A stretch of DNA of 64,000 nt from VXRN01 sp963664365 (GTDB lineage Bacteria; Chloroflexota; Dehalococcoidia; Lucifugimonadales; UBA1123). The stretch covers positions 2,170,001 through 2,234,000 of the forward strand of contig OY761144.1 in NCBI GenBank assembly GCA_963664365.1. Reading direction: 5' to 3'. The position numbers and the translations under genes were made by a program. Below are positions 1-8,552 of this stretch, piece after piece; within the stretch, counting starts at the first letter, position 1, and each line of letters begins with the position of its first letter. Below the pieces are notes generated by a model that did not search any database, had not been told where the DNA came from, and worked only from the letters and a program-made list of their open reading frames with translations.

Positions 1-480
1 AACAAGATGCAGCAGCGCGCGCCGACGATGCGGATCCGCTTCAAGGAGATACGCTCAGGCAAGGTCCTCGACAAGAGCTTTTCGGGGTACGACGTAAAGC
101 TGACGCCCGCCGACGTGGACCGACGGTCGGCCCAGTACATCTACGACGAGGACGACCTCTGCTACTTCATGGACGTGGACACCTACGAGCAGTTCCCGCT
201 GTCCAAATCGCAGATCTCCGACGAGTTGAGGTATCTGATCGATGAGTTGACCGTTGACTTGGTGTTCTTCCAGGACCAACCCATCTCAATCGAGCTTCCC
301 ATAACGGTGGACCTCAAGGTCGTGGACTCGCCCCCGGGTCTCAAGGGAGACACGGCGACGGGGGCGACGAAGCCCGCCACTCTCGAAACCGGCCTGACTA
401 TCCAGGTGCCGCTCTTCGTAAATGAGGGTGAAACGGTCAAGGTGGATACACGGTCCGGAAGCTACCTGTCGAGAGTATGA
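1..480 (+). CDS. efp: Elongation factor P, 5' end outside the window
   Basis: Elongation factor P binds between the P and E sites of the ribosome and rescues peptide bonds stalled at proline runs. The visible 159 residues cover the end of the KOW-like first domain and the two OB-like domains. The strongest marks are DSPPGLKGDTATG near the middle and VKVDTRSGSYLSRV at the C-terminus, both close to the family signature. About 30 N-terminal residues, including the tip that carries the modified Lys or Arg, lie before base 1. The frame is open from base 1, so the Met at base 7 is internal. The stop overlaps the next start (ATGA at 477-480), which suggests translational coupling to xseA. Confidence 0.95.
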   Translation, partial: NKMQQRAPTMRIRFKEIRSGKVLDKSFSGYDVKLTPADVDRRSAQYIYDEDDLCYFMDVDTYEQFPLSKSQISDELRYLIDELTVDLVFFQDQPISIELPITVDLKVVDSPPGLKGDTATGATKPATLETGLTIQVPLFVNEGETVKVDTRSGSYLSRV

Positions 481-1721
481 CTATGCGCGTGATCTACGGC
501 GTATCTCAGGTCACGTCCTACCTTCAGGACCTGCTTTCCTACGATGACGTTCTGAACGATCTATGGATAGAGGGGGAGGTTTCAAATCTCCGACGGGCAG
601 GCTCAGGTCACGCCTACTTCAGCCTGCGCGACGACGACAGTTCGCTGCGCTGCGCGCTGTTCAGGAACTCCCTCGGACACGACCATCTGGCCGATGGCGC
701 GCTCGTAATCGCGCATGGGCGCGTTTCCCTGTACGCGGTGAGGGGAGACCTCCAGCTTATCGCCGACGTGATACAGCCGGAAGGTATGGGGCGGTTACAA
801 GCTCAGTTCGAGCAACTCAGGGCGCAGTTCGAACGGGAGGGCCTGTTCGACCCTTCACGCAAGAGGCCGCTGCCGGAGTTTCCAAGACGTATCGGCGTTG
901 TAACGTCACCCTCGGGGGCCGTCTGGCACGACATCCGGACCATCACCGGACGACGCTACCCGTTAGTAGAACTTCTGCTGGCTCCGGCTTTGGTACAGGG
1001 AGACGCCGCCGCGCCAACGATAGTCCAGGCCATAGAAGCGCTCAACGCCGAATCGGATATCGACGCGATAATCATCGCCAGAGGCGGAGGCTCACTTGAA
1101 GACCTGTGGGCCTTCAACGAAGAAGTTGTAGCAAGGGCCGTGTTTGCCAGCAAAGTTCCGGTGGTCAGCGCGGTGGGACACGAGACCGACGTCACCATCT
1201 GCGACCTCGTCGCCGACGTCCGCGCCGCCACGCCGTCCGAGGCGGCGGAGATGGTCGTCCCGGACCGCGTGGACCTTCTTCTCAGGGTGTCCGCCGCGTT
1301 TCAGACGGTCGAGCGCGAAATGGATGTCTTGCTTGCGGCGAACGAGGAGGAAGTCGGGCGGCTGTTTTCCCGCATGGACTATGCCGCGCCGCATCTGGAC
1401 GACCGGAGAATCCGGGTCGATGACCTGCTTCAAAACGCCTCGACCGCGCTCGGTCATCGGATGCAGCTTGCAGCGGCGAGGGTCGAGGGAGTATCCACCG
1501 CGCTCGCGTCCCTGTCGCCGGAGGATACGCTCAGACGGGGATACTCGGTCGTCTCGGACCGCGCTTCCGGCCGAGCGCTGACCGACGCCGGAAAGATAGA
1601 TTCCGGCGATACGATAGACATAACTCTACACTTAGGAAGTATAATGGCATCCGTCGAATCCACGTCGCCCGTCGGAGCGGCGTCTGAAAAGCCCCGGAGG
1701 AAGACAGATGACGTATTATGA
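477..1721 (+). CDS. xseA: Exodeoxyribonuclease VII large subunit
   Basis: Catalytic subunit of exonuclease VII, which degrades single-stranded DNA from both ends. The first ~100 residues form the OB-fold nucleic-acid domain (DLWIEGEVSNLRRAGSGHAY). The catalytic domain carries RGGGSLEDLW (about residue 201) and GHETDVTICD (about residue 234), both hallmarks of the family. A helical C-terminal region follows, where the small subunit is known to bind. The length of 414 aa is normal. The chosen ATG overlaps the efp stop; a second in-frame ATG at 483 is possible. The small subunit xseB lies two genes downstream in the same operon, separated by an unrelated membrane-protein gene. Confidence 0.96.
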   Translation: MTMRVIYGVSQVTSYLQDLLSYDDVLNDLWIEGEVSNLRRAGSGHAYFSLRDDDSSLRCALFRNSLGHDHLADGALVIAHGRVSLYAVRGDLQLIADVIQPEGMGRLQAQFEQLRAQFEREGLFDPSRKRPLPEFPRRIGVVTSPSGAVWHDIRTITGRRYPLVELLLAPALVQGDAAAPTIVQAIEALNAESDIDAIIIARGGGSLEDLWAFNEEVVARAVFASKVPVVSAVGHETDVTICDLVADVRAATPSEAAEMVVPDRVDLLLRVSAAFQTVEREMDVLLAANEEEVGRLFSRMDYAAPHLDDRRIRVDDLLQNASTALGHRMQLAAARVEGVSTALASLSPEDTLRRGYSVVSDRASGRALTDAGKIDSGDTIDITLHLGSIMASVESTSPVGAASEKPRRKTDDVL

Positions 1722-2310
1722 CGCGAACATGTACCCGGTCCAGTTAGACGTTGAATATCCAGAGGAGCCGAGGAAGAGGCTCACCGCGCTGGTGCGGATC
1801 ATCCTGGCGATTCCGATCATTTTCATCATCGCGGTGATCGTGGGCGTGTACGCGACCGGCACTTTGGGCATCAGTTTCGGGACGGCTCTCATGATCCTGT
1901 TCCGCAAGAAGTATCCGCGCTGGTGGTTCGACTTCCAGTTGGAGCTTGCCAGATTCAGCGTGCGGATAGCCGCCTACCTCGGTCTGCTGCGGGACGAGTA
2001 CCCATCCACGGATGATGAACAGGCGGTGGCGCTCGATATCCCCTATCCAGACGTCGAGGGGCAGTTGAACAGGTTCATGCCGATCATCAAGTGGCTCCTC
2101 GCAATTCCTCACTACATAGTCCTGTTCATCTTGGGTATATGCTGGATAGTCGTCACGATCATCGCGTGGTTCGCGATACTCATAATAGGGCGGTATCCGC
2201 GCGGGATGTTCAACTTCAGCGTGGGAGCGCTGCGCTGGGAAGCAAGGGTGGACGCCTACGTTGCGATCTTGACCACCGACAGATACCCGCCGTTCAGGCT
2301 CGGCGCGTAG
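1708..2310 (+). CDS. DUF4389 membrane protein
   Basis: A 200-residue membrane protein made of two similar halves. Each has a YP-rich leader (YPVQLDVEYPEE; DIPYPDVEGQ), one or two hydrophobic segments (about residues 27-60 and 125-160) and an R/K-YPRW or RYPRGM turn followed by an aromatic FDF/FNFS segment. This pattern matches the DUF4389 family, whose function is not known. The start overlaps the end of xseA by 14 bases, so the gene is probably co-translated with it. The position between xseA and xseB looks like an operon insertion rather than a sign of shared function. Confidence 0.82.
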   Translation: MTYYDANMYPVQLDVEYPEEPRKRLTALVRIILAIPIIFIIAVIVGVYATGTLGISFGTALMILFRKKYPRWWFDFQLELARFSVRIAAYLGLLRDEYPSTDDEQAVALDIPYPDVEGQLNRFMPIIKWLLAIPHYIVLFILGICWIVVTIIAWFAILIIGRYPRGMFNFSVGALRWEARVDAYVAILTTDRYPPFRLGA

Positions 2311-2327
2311 CGCCGACGGAGAAGCGT

Positions 2328-2606
2328 ATGGCATCCAACGGGAACGAACACGATCCGCCGGACATCGACAGCCTGTCTTTCGAGGAGGCTCTGGCTCTCC
2401 TCGAACAGACTGTTGAGGCGCTGGAGTCGGGCGGCCTCACTATCGCCGAGTCCACCGAGATGTACGAACGCGGGATGAAGTTGGCCCTGAAGTGCAACGA
2501 GATGCTGGCCCAGGCCGAGACCAGGATAACCCTCGTCCAAACGTCGTTCAGCGAGCAGATGCGCATGATCGAGCCGGACAATATGCCGACGGGCGAGATT
2601 CGTTAG
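2328..2606 (+). CDS. xseB: Exodeoxyribonuclease VII small subunit
   Basis: The 92-residue product carries the family core SFEEALALLEQTVEALESG followed by LTIAESTEMYERGMKL, a two-helix hairpin that binds the XseA C-terminus. I chose the ATG at 2328 because the open frame upstream lies inside the DUF4389 gene and has no similarity to the family. The C-terminal ~25 residues after the helices are polar and probably flexible. The stop TAG overlaps the GTG start of the next gene by one base. Confidence 0.93.
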   Translation: MASNGNEHDPPDIDSLSFEEALALLEQTVEALESGGLTIAESTEMYERGMKLALKCNEMLAQAETRITLVQTSFSEQMRMIEPDNMPTGEIR

Positions 2607-3274
2607 TGCTGAAGGCCGACTTTCACATGCACACTCACTTCTCGCCGGACTCGGAGGTGGCCCCGGAGAAGCTAGTCAAGAGGTGCGTCGAGGTCGGGCT
2701 GAACTGCATCGCGGTCACCGACCACAATACGACTGAGGGCGCGTTCAGGGTGCGTGAGATCGCTCCGTTCATGGTCATCATCGGCGAAGAGGTCGCCACC
2801 AGCGAGGGAGAGGTCACGGGTCTCTTCTTGGAAGAGACAATTCCGAGAGGGTTGTCCGCCGTCGAAACCGCGAAGCGCATAAAGGAGCAGGGCGGACTTG
2901 TCAGCCTGCCTCACCCATTCGACCGGTTCAGGAGCGAGGTCATCACCAAGGCCGGAATAGAGGACGTACTTCCTTACGCCGACATCGTGGAGGTCTTCAA
3001 CTCCCGCAACAGCATGAACGCGGACAACCGCGCGGCGCACGAGTTCGCCAAGCGGCACAATCTGCTGACGTCGGGAGTCAGCGACGCGCATACCACGATC
3101 GAATTGGGCAGGACGTATATGACTATGCCGGAGTTCGACGGCACGCCGGAGGGTTTCAAAGCGGCGCTGGCCCAGGGGACTATCCACGCCAGGAAGATGA
3201 CGCCGCTCATACACGTCGCGACCAGCATGACGAAGCTCAAGAGGCGGATATTCGGCAGCCCACGACGGAGTTGA
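2606..3274 (+). CDS. PHP-domain phosphoesterase
   Basis: A 222-residue metal-dependent phosphoesterase of the PHP family, which hydrolyses phosphate esters with a cluster of two or three metal ions. The metal-binding motifs appear in order: HMHTHFSPDS near the N-terminus, TDHNTTEGA, a Glu in IIGEEV, the SLPHPFDR histidine and GVSDAHT near the end. The start is GTG at 2606, which gives the N-terminus MLKADFHMHTHFS, normal for the family. The open frame upstream of it only shadows xseB. The substrate cannot be told; relatives include histidinol phosphatase and nucleotide or RNA phosphoesterases. Confidence 0.88.
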   Translation: MLKADFHMHTHFSPDSEVAPEKLVKRCVEVGLNCIAVTDHNTTEGAFRVREIAPFMVIIGEEVATSEGEVTGLFLEETIPRGLSAVETAKRIKEQGGLVSLPHPFDRFRSEVITKAGIEDVLPYADIVEVFNSRNSMNADNRAAHEFAKRHNLLTSGVSDAHTTIELGRTYMTMPEFDGTPEGFKAALAQGTIHARKMTPLIHVATSMTKLKRRIFGSPRRS

Positions 3275-3301
3275 AACGATTTCAGCTAGGAGGGATAACT
3301 C

Positions 3302-3742
3302 ATGGCCGGTTCCATAATTTCGATACAGCTATCTGTTGGACACAGGGAGCCGATGAAGAGCGTCGAGTCGGCGCGGATGCAGGCGGGCTACGGAATCGAA
3401 GGCGACCGTCACGCGGTCTCGAAAGGAGCGCGCACGAAGCGCCAGGTTCTGCTGATCGACCGGGAGACTCTGGACAAATTCGAGCTTGCTCCGGGCGAGG
3501 TGAGAGAGAATATCACGACCTCCGGCATCGACCTTCATTCGCTGTCCGAAGGGCAGCGTCTCGCGCTCGGCGCTGATGCCGTGGTGGAGATAACGGGCCA
3601 CTGCGCGCCGTGCTCTCGCATGGACGAGATTCGAGAGGGGTACAGTACGGCCCTCGAGGGTCATCGGGGTATGCTGGCCTCGGTGGTGCGTGGAGGGCAG
3701 ATCGCGGTGGGAAACTCGGTTGAGGCGTCCGACGGCCCGTAG
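3302..3742 (+). CDS. MOSC-domain protein
   Basis: A small stand-alone MOSC domain (146 aa). MOSC proteins bind or transfer sulfur on the molybdenum cofactor, or help detoxify N-hydroxylated compounds. The glycine-rich GYGIEGDRHA, the R-E-N-I pattern around residue 75 and GHCAPCSRMDEI (about residues 98-110), with the conserved cysteine, support the call. A clear ribosome site (AGGAGGG) lies 9 bases before the ATG, in the 27-base gap after the PHP gene. It is the last gene of the opening operon. No molybdenum enzyme is visible nearby, so the partner is unknown. Confidence 0.85.
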   Translation: MAGSIISIQLSVGHREPMKSVESARMQAGYGIEGDRHAVSKGARTKRQVLLIDRETLDKFELAPGEVRENITTSGIDLHSLSEGQRLALGADAVVEITGHCAPCSRMDEIREGYSTALEGHRGMLASVVRGGQIAVGNSVEASDGP

Positions 3743-3790
3743 GCCGCGTTGCGCTTGGCGCGTCGGCACACGGACCGTCGAGTTCGATCG

Positions 3791-3946
3791 TTAGACCTGG
3801 TACTTGCGGACGTAGTCGAGGAAGTCGCGCTTGGCCTCCGAGTAGGTCGGCCCTCCGCGTCCCGGCCTCTGCACCGCGCTGAAGTAGGCGTCGAAGCCGG
3901 ACTGCACCTGCGGTCTGCTCATGATCCGCTTCACTCTGTTCATCAT
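3791..3946 (-). CDS. Small hypothetical protein, 51 aa
   Basis: I do not recognise this product. The start at the double Met (MMNRVKRIM) is fixed by a perfect Shine-Dalgarno AAGGAGG six bases upstream, so a longer reading back to 4039 is unlikely. The product is basic and short: a Met/Arg/Lys-rich N-terminal helix, a Gly-Arg-Pro stretch (RPGRGGPTYSEAK) and an aromatic end (FLDYVRKYQV). No signal peptide or membrane segment is seen. It is transcribed divergently from the LysR gene across an AT-rich spacer, so it could be that regulator's target. Confidence 0.55.
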   Translation of the reverse strand: MMNRVKRIMSRPQVQSGFDAYFSAVQRPGRGGPTYSEAKRDFLDYVRKYQV

Positions 3947-3952
3947 CTCGAA

Positions 3953-3959
3953 CCTCCTT
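3953..3959 (-). promoter_or_regulatory. Strong ribosome binding site AAGGAGG
   Basis: This exact anti-16S match sits six bases before the ATG at 3946 and decides the start of the 51-residue gene. Confidence 0.7.
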
Positions 3960-3991
3960 GAACTCCCGGCAGTGTCGATCTGCCACTTGAT

Positions 3992-4020
3992 TTGACTCAA
4001 ATTCGCTCTATAAATACCAT
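3992..4020 (+). promoter_or_regulatory. Possible promoter of the LysR gene
   Basis: TTGACT at 3992-3997 and TACCAT at 4015-4020 are 17 bases apart in the AT-rich gap between the divergent small gene and the LysR gene. A LysR regulator usually binds such a divergent spacer. The -10 box is weak, so this is tentative. Confidence 0.3.
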
Positions 4021-4095
4021 TATCGGACATGCACATCATCCCGTATAGTGATATTATGTGATAGCATACATCTAAAATACAGATGGAGAGGCAGA

Positions 4096-5001
4096 GTGGA
4101 GCTAAGAGAGTTGCGGAGTTTCTGCGTTGCGGCGCGGCTGAGGAGCATATCCAGGGCCGCCGAGCAGCTCGGATTGGGTCAGCCGACGGTCACGACGCAC
4201 ATCAAGAAGCTGGAGAACGAGCTCAACACCGTGCTCTTCGACCGCGTAAAGCGGCCAATCCAGCTTACGTTGGCCGGTCGGCGGCTGTCGGAGCTCGCCG
4301 CGCCGCTTGTGGAAGGGCTCGACTCGCTCGCTCAGACCGCCGCCGAAGCCGAGGAGAGGGGGCCGGTGCTCTTGGCCGCGACGCCGGACATCATCCCGCA
4401 CACTCTTCTGCGCGTCGTTCGGGTATTCCTGGCGCGGCATCCCAACATTCACCTGACGATCAAATCCGCGACCAGGACCGGGGTCGCGCAGATGGTCTCG
4501 GAGGGCGAGGCGGACATTGGAATCGTCCAGCACTTCGACCGGGGAGACGCCTTCAATTTTGAGGGGCTGTTCGTTTACGAGCGGGTTCTGATCACGCCTC
4601 AAGGCCATCCCCTGACCAAGCAACCCGTCGAGTCGTTGGAGCAGGTGGCGCGCTACCCGTTGATCATGATGAGCGAAGGCACCCACACCCGCGACCTGCT
4701 GGAAGCCGAACTGGTGAGGCGCGGCGTCAACTACGACATCGTGGTGGAACTCGACAGCATGGACATGATCAAGCGATACGTCGCGCTTGGCATGGGCATA
4801 TCGGTCGGACCTCGGCTGGCGATAGACCCGGAGGATCAGGCCAATCTGGGCGTGATGAGCCTGGCGCACATATTGCCGGTGGAGCAAGGCGGAGTCATCA
4901 CTCTGAAGGGGAAGCGGCTTTCGACCCCTGCCCTGCGCTTCCTATCGGTCATGCGCGACACCCTGGCTCCGGCCCTCAGACGCTCTAGCCGGCCCGCTTG
5001 A
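4096..5001 (+). CDS. LysR-type transcriptional regulator
   Basis: A 301-residue LysR regulator. The N-terminal winged helix-turn-helix reads LRSISRAAEQLGLGQPTVTT, followed by the dimerisation helix. The rest is a periplasmic-binding-protein-like effector domain (from LAATPDIIPHTLLRVV) that senses a small molecule. I chose GTG at 4096, giving MELRELRSFCVAARL, the standard family N-terminus; GGAGAG lies upstream. An earlier GTG at 4048 would add 16 residues that do not fit the family. The effector domain resembles the CysB/Cbl type in layout, but the ligand cannot be read from sequence. The 3' end overlaps the convergent sortase gene by 17 bases. Confidence 0.9.
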   Translation: MELRELRSFCVAARLRSISRAAEQLGLGQPTVTTHIKKLENELNTVLFDRVKRPIQLTLAGRRLSELAAPLVEGLDSLAQTAAEAEERGPVLLAATPDIIPHTLLRVVRVFLARHPNIHLTIKSATRTGVAQMVSEGEADIGIVQHFDRGDAFNFEGLFVYERVLITPQGHPLTKQPVESLEQVARYPLIMMSEGTHTRDLLEAELVRRGVNYDIVVELDSMDMIKRYVALGMGISVGPRLAIDPEDQANLGVMSLAHILPVEQGGVITLKGKRLSTPALRFLSVMRDTLAPALRRSSRPA

Positions 5002-6061
5002 CGCCGACCAGTTTGCCCGTGACCACGATTCGGTGGTCGTACACCAGCCTCGGAACACAGGCGACGAGCGTGATGGTGGAGTCGTCGGTGTCGTAGAGGG
5101 CGAGGTCGTCCTGATATACGACTTCCGTCTCGGTCACCTGGTAGAGATACTCGTCACCGTCTTGGTTGAGCAGGCTCACGTACACGCCGTCGCCGGCGTT
5201 GAGCAGGGCGGGAATCTCCGGCAGTCTGCGAAAGACGTTCCCTTCACCCTTGATCGGACTCTCCAGGTGCCCGAACAGCCAGGTGTTGCCGGTCTCGCCC
5301 GGGTTCGAGGTCTGTGGAATCCTGCCCACGACGTGCTTGGGCGTTTCGTACTGACTGCTGTCTCCCAAGTTTATGATGGCGAGGTTGGCTACTTTCGAGT
5401 CCACCCCGATGCTGGGGATGCGGATTTCGGCCGCGTCCGAGGCCGTGCCTTTCGGCAGTCCGTCCGTGGACGAAAGACGAATGAATCCGTCGGGGCGCCT
5501 GACAACGCCGTAAGAGTAGGAAGCGGACCCCGCCGACAGGGGGCGGTCCCAGTACTTGGGGTGCATCTGATATCCGGGGTAGATGGAGTTGTAAGAAGCG
5601 ATTAGGGAGACGGCGGACTGCTCGCCGCGGACGACGTTCTCAGGGGGCGCGGCGGCGACTGTCTCGGCTGTGGGAGGAGTCGGAAGCGCATCCCGGACCG
5701 CCGGCGCGGGGGACGGCGGCGGCGGCGCGCTCGCGGGCGAAATCCGCGCCGCGTCGGCTCCGTCCGGAGCGTCTTGATCGATGTCCTTGACTACTGCCTT
5801 GATGGGCCGGAAGTCTCCGTCGTCGGTCAGAGAGCCGAAGACCTCAGTCTGTCCAGGCGGAAGTTCCGGCATTGCCGGAGACCCCGGGATGGAGGAGTTG
5901 AGGTCGTCGAGGTTGGCCTTGCCGCTGCGGCCTAGTTGGAAGTAGGCGGCGGCCGCGGCCAGCAGAATCACGCCGACGGCTATCATAGAGATGCCGCCGA
6001 TGCGTCTCCAACTCGTCCGCGCGGACTTGGATCTCGGCGATGTTCCGGTCGCCTGTCGCAC
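4985..6061 (-). CDS. Sortase-family transpeptidase, membrane anchored
   Basis: A 358-residue sortase. Sortases cut a sorting signal on secreted proteins and join them to the cell surface. A basic N-terminus leads into one membrane segment (about residues 20-42). A long Pro/Ala-rich linker follows (SAPPPPSPAPAV near residue 110). The catalytic domain fills the C-terminal half, with His in WLFGHLES (about 263), Cys in TLVACVP (about 334) and Arg in DHRIVV (about 345), so the full catalytic triad is present. The sorting class is unclear. No neighbour shows an obvious sorting signal. The gene converges on the LysR gene. Confidence 0.87.
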   Translation of the reverse strand: MRQATGTSPRSKSARTSWRRIGGISMIAVGVILLAAAAAYFQLGRSGKANLDDLNSSIPGSPAMPELPPGQTEVFGSLTDDGDFRPIKAVVKDIDQDAPDGADAARISPASAPPPPSPAPAVRDALPTPPTAETVAAAPPENVVRGEQSAVSLIASYNSIYPGYQMHPKYWDRPLSAGSASYSYGVVRRPDGFIRLSSTDGLPKGTASDAAEIRIPSIGVDSKVANLAIINLGDSSQYETPKHVVGRIPQTSNPGETGNTWLFGHLESPIKGEGNVFRRLPEIPALLNAGDGVYVSLLNQDGDEYLYQVTETEVVYQDDLALYDTDDSTITLVACVPRLVYDHRIVVTGKLVGVKRAG

Positions 6062-6146
6062 TCTACACCTTCCGCCGCCTTCTCACAGCGTGAGGGCAGC
6101 GTACTCAGTATAGCATTAGATGATCGGCCTGCCGTATGCCGCGGCG

Positions 6147-6177
6147 AAAAGAGCAGCCCTCCATCGGCGGGCTGTTC
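6147..6177 (-). terminator. Rho-independent terminator
   Basis: On the minus strand a nine-base stem (GAACAGCCC with GGGCTGCTC, one G-U pair) closes a nine-base loop and is followed by TTTT. It lies 25 bases after the stop of the zinc-ribbon gene, which it most likely ends before the sortase gene. Confidence 0.6.
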
Positions 6178-6201
6178 TCCGCGTCTCGGTTCTTGGCGGA
6201 G

Positions 6202-6414
6202 CTATCTAAACCGCGGAGTGTTCATGGCCCCGCTGGCGATGGGTTCGTTGAGGTACACGTCGCCATTGCGGATCTTCAAGTTGAAACCGCAGTCCGGGTT
6301 GCTGCACACCCACGCCTTGTAATGTATTGGGGCACCCTGGCTGCCGAAGTCGGACAGGGGCAACAGGTTGCCTTCCGGACAACTAACGCAGTTGGGGAAG
6401 TCTCTTCCTTCCAC
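6202..6414 (-). CDS. Small zinc-ribbon protein
   Basis: A 70-residue protein with a four-cysteine ribbon: CVSC near residues 9-12 and CSNPDC near residues 37-42. This suggests one structural zinc, as in small nucleic-acid-binding ribbons. Start GTG at 6414 is supported by AGGAGG five bases upstream. The gene has its own promoter-like sequence upstream and a hairpin terminator downstream, so it is probably a single-gene unit. I cannot name a family. A regulatory or RNA-binding role is only a guess. Confidence 0.68.
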   Translation of the reverse strand: MEGRDFPNCVSCPEGNLLPLSDFGSQGAPIHYKAWVCSNPDCGFNLKIRNGDVYLNEPIASGAMNTPRFR

Positions 6415-6464
6415 TGATTCCTCCTAGCTAACTGCAACCTATACCCTGCTCTCAGGGCTGCATA

Positions 6465-6493
6465 AGTATAGCGCCGAGTTTTTCGATTCACAA
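6465..6493 (-). promoter_or_regulatory. Promoter of the zinc-ribbon gene
   Basis: TTGTGA and TATACT are 17 bases apart on the minus strand, about 50 bases before the GTG start. Both boxes are close to the sigma-70 consensus. Confidence 0.5.
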
Positions 6494-6518
6494 CACCGAC
6501 GACTTTTCGGAGATAACG

Positions 6519-7592
6519 CTAACTGGGCGAGCCGGTCAGAACCCGAGCCCGGCCATTCTCCATCACTACCATGTCTTCGATTCTCACGCCGCCCCAACCG
6601 GAGACGTATATCCCCGGTTCGACGGTGAAGACCATGCCGTCTTCGATAACGTCCTCGGACGTGGGGACGATCATCGGGCGTTCATGCACGGCCAACCCTA
6701 CGCCGTGACCGAGGCCATGTCCAAATTCGTCTCCATATCCGGCCTCTGAGATGAAGTCGCGGGCAATCGAGTCGATATCTTTGCCTGTCATTCCCGGCTT
6801 CGCCCCGGCGATGGCGGCCCGCTGCGCCCGCAAGACGATGCCGTAGATCGAGGAGAACTTGTCGTCAGGCTCCCCAACTGAGAATGTTCTGGTCATGTCG
6901 CTGCGGTAACCTCGATACAGAGCGCCCATGTCTATCACGACCGCATCGCCGTTCTTGACGACGGTGTCGTCCGCGCGATGGTGCGGCAAAGCGCCGTTCG
7001 GCCCGGCGGCCACGATGATGTCGAACGCCGGCCCCTCGGCGCCGAGTCGCCGGAGCTCCCGCTCGATGCGCCAGGCGATCTGCTTCTCCGTAATCCCAGG
7101 CTTCAAGACGGACGACGCGGCGGCCATAGCCGAGTGCGCGATATTCACCGCCCGCTTGATCAGAGCAAGCTCTTCGGCGTCCTTGACGCCCCTAACCACC
7201 TCGACAACTCCCGACGTCGGTTCGAGATGAACGTCGCCCGTGTCATCCGATTCCTCCAGCGAGGCCGTGAATTTCGCGTGGGCGTTCACGCTCACGTAGT
7301 CCGCCTCGAAACCCAGCGTCCGCACACCCAAGCGCGCGGCCACTTCCGGGAGCCACGGCTCGCCGCTCCGAGTGCGATGTACCATGTAGGATGGCGACTC
7401 ATTCGCGGCCTGTTCCACGTAGCGAAAGTCGGTCGCCAGAACGGCGTCGGTCTGTGTGATCAGGAGATACCCCGACGAACCGGTAAATCCCGATAGGTAC
7501 AACCGATTGAGGGGGTCGGACACCAGAAAGGCGTCCACTTCAAGGTCCGCCATCTCCGAACGCAGCCGCGCCAGCCTGTCGAGAAAGTTCAT
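6519..7592 (-). CDS. M24 metallopeptidase, Xaa-Pro aminopeptidase type
   Basis: Removes N-terminal residues before proline, or cleaves Xaa-Pro dipeptides. The first ~125 residues form the creatinase-like N-terminal domain (DPLNRLYLSGFTGSSGYLL). The pita-bread catalytic domain has all five metal ligands: Asp in VIDMGALY, Asp in SDMTRTF, His in GHGLGHGVGLAVH, Glu in FTVEPGIY and Glu in VRIEDMVV. The length of 357 aa is normal. The gene follows xerC by 18 bases and is probably the last gene of the dprA-topA-xerC operon. Related peptidases often neighbour efp, which here lies 6 kb away on the other strand. Confidence 0.92.
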   Translation of the reverse strand: MNFLDRLARLRSEMADLEVDAFLVSDPLNRLYLSGFTGSSGYLLITQTDAVLATDFRYVEQAANESPSYMVHRTRSGEPWLPEVAARLGVRTLGFEADYVSVNAHAKFTASLEESDDTGDVHLEPTSGVVEVVRGVKDAEELALIKRAVNIAHSAMAAASSVLKPGITEKQIAWRIERELRRLGAEGPAFDIIVAAGPNGALPHHRADDTVVKNGDAVVIDMGALYRGYRSDMTRTFSVGEPDDKFSSIYGIVLRAQRAAIAGAKPGMTGKDIDSIARDFISEAGYGDEFGHGLGHGVGLAVHERPMIVPTSEDVIEDGMVFTVEPGIYVSGWGGVRIEDMVVMENGRARVLTGSPS

Positions 7593-7610
7593 GTGCCGCC
7601 GCGCCGCTGC

Positions 7611-8552
7611 TCAGTCATTCGGATGCGGTCGCGCGGATTTGCCGTTTCCGCCCGCTCGCGGGTGCGCCGACATGTATGCTTTGCGCGCCTCACGCTGTGT
7701 AACGTGAGTATAGACCTGAGTGGTCGCCGGGCTGGAATGTCCAAGCAACTCTTGAACGACACGAAGATCCGCGCCGCCTTCCAGCATGTGCGTCGCGAAT
7801 GAGTGCCTCAGCGTGTGGGTGTGGACTTGCGAGCCGAGACCGGCGTGAGCGGCGTAGCCCCTGACTATCTTCTGTATGCTCCTTTGGCTGAGACGTTCAC
7901 CAAAGCGGTTGACGAACAACGCTCCGCCGGCGTCCGAGGATGCGACGTTTGGCCGCACCTGCCGGACGTAGGCGCGGATCGCGTCTCTCGCGGGCGGCCC
8001 GATGAGGACGACTCGTTCCTTGGATCCTTTGCCGGTTACGCGCAACTCGCGGGTTTCGAGGTTGACCTTGTCGATATCGAGGCCGTTGACTTCGCTCACT
8101 CTCAGCCCCGCGGCGTAGATCAACTCCAGAAGCGCCCTGTCCCTGATGCCCTTGTCCGTAGTCGGATCCGGCGAGGTCATGAGCTTCGACGCTTCGTCCT
8201 GGGACAGAAATCGGGGCAGATGGGTGTCTGTCTTGAAGGAGCCTCGCGCCGGCAGAGGATCTTGATCGGCGATGCCTTTCCGGTTCAGCCACCGGAACAG
8301 AGTTCTGAGTACGCTCAACTTGCGGGCGATGCTGGATCTCACGTATCCCAACTCGTGGAGCCAGGCGAGGTATGTCCGTATCGCGCGGCGGTCGAGGTCT
8401 GAGAAATCATCTATGCCGCGTTCGAGCATGAATTCGCCAAGCGGGCCGAGGTCATCCAGATAGTTCCGCACGGTCGGCGGCGCGAGGCTGCGCTCCGCGG
8501 TCAGATGATCGCGGAACCGGTCCATTGCGTCGTCCCACTTGCGAGCGTCCAT
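7611..8552 (-). CDS. xerC: Tyrosine recombinase XerC/XerD
   Basis: Site-specific recombinase that resolves chromosome dimers. The SAM-like N-terminal domain starts at about FRDHLTAERSLAPPTVRNY. The catalytic domain shows Arg in AAGLRVSEV (about 150), Lys in TGKGSKERV (about 175), HTLRHSFATH (about 250), His in LLGHSSPATT (about 273) and Tyr in VYTHV (about 281). I chose the ATG at 8552 (313 aa), which overlaps the topA 3' end by about 100 bases; the ATG at 8525 would give a smaller overlap. The longer open frame upstream only shadows topA. XerC and XerD cannot be told apart here. The dprA-topA-xerC order is classical. Confidence 0.92.
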   Translation of the reverse strand: MDARKWDDAMDRFRDHLTAERSLAPPTVRNYLDDLGPLGEFMLERGIDDFSDLDRRAIRTYLAWLHELGYVRSSIARKLSVLRTLFRWLNRKGIADQDPLPARGSFKTDTHLPRFLSQDEASKLMTSPDPTTDKGIRDRALLELIYAAGLRVSEVNGLDIDKVNLETRELRVTGKGSKERVVLIGPPARDAIRAYVRQVRPNVASSDAGGALFVNRFGERLSQRSIQKIVRGYAAHAGLGSQVHTHTLRHSFATHMLEGGADLRVVQELLGHSSPATTQVYTHVTQREARKAYMSAHPRAGGNGKSARPHPND

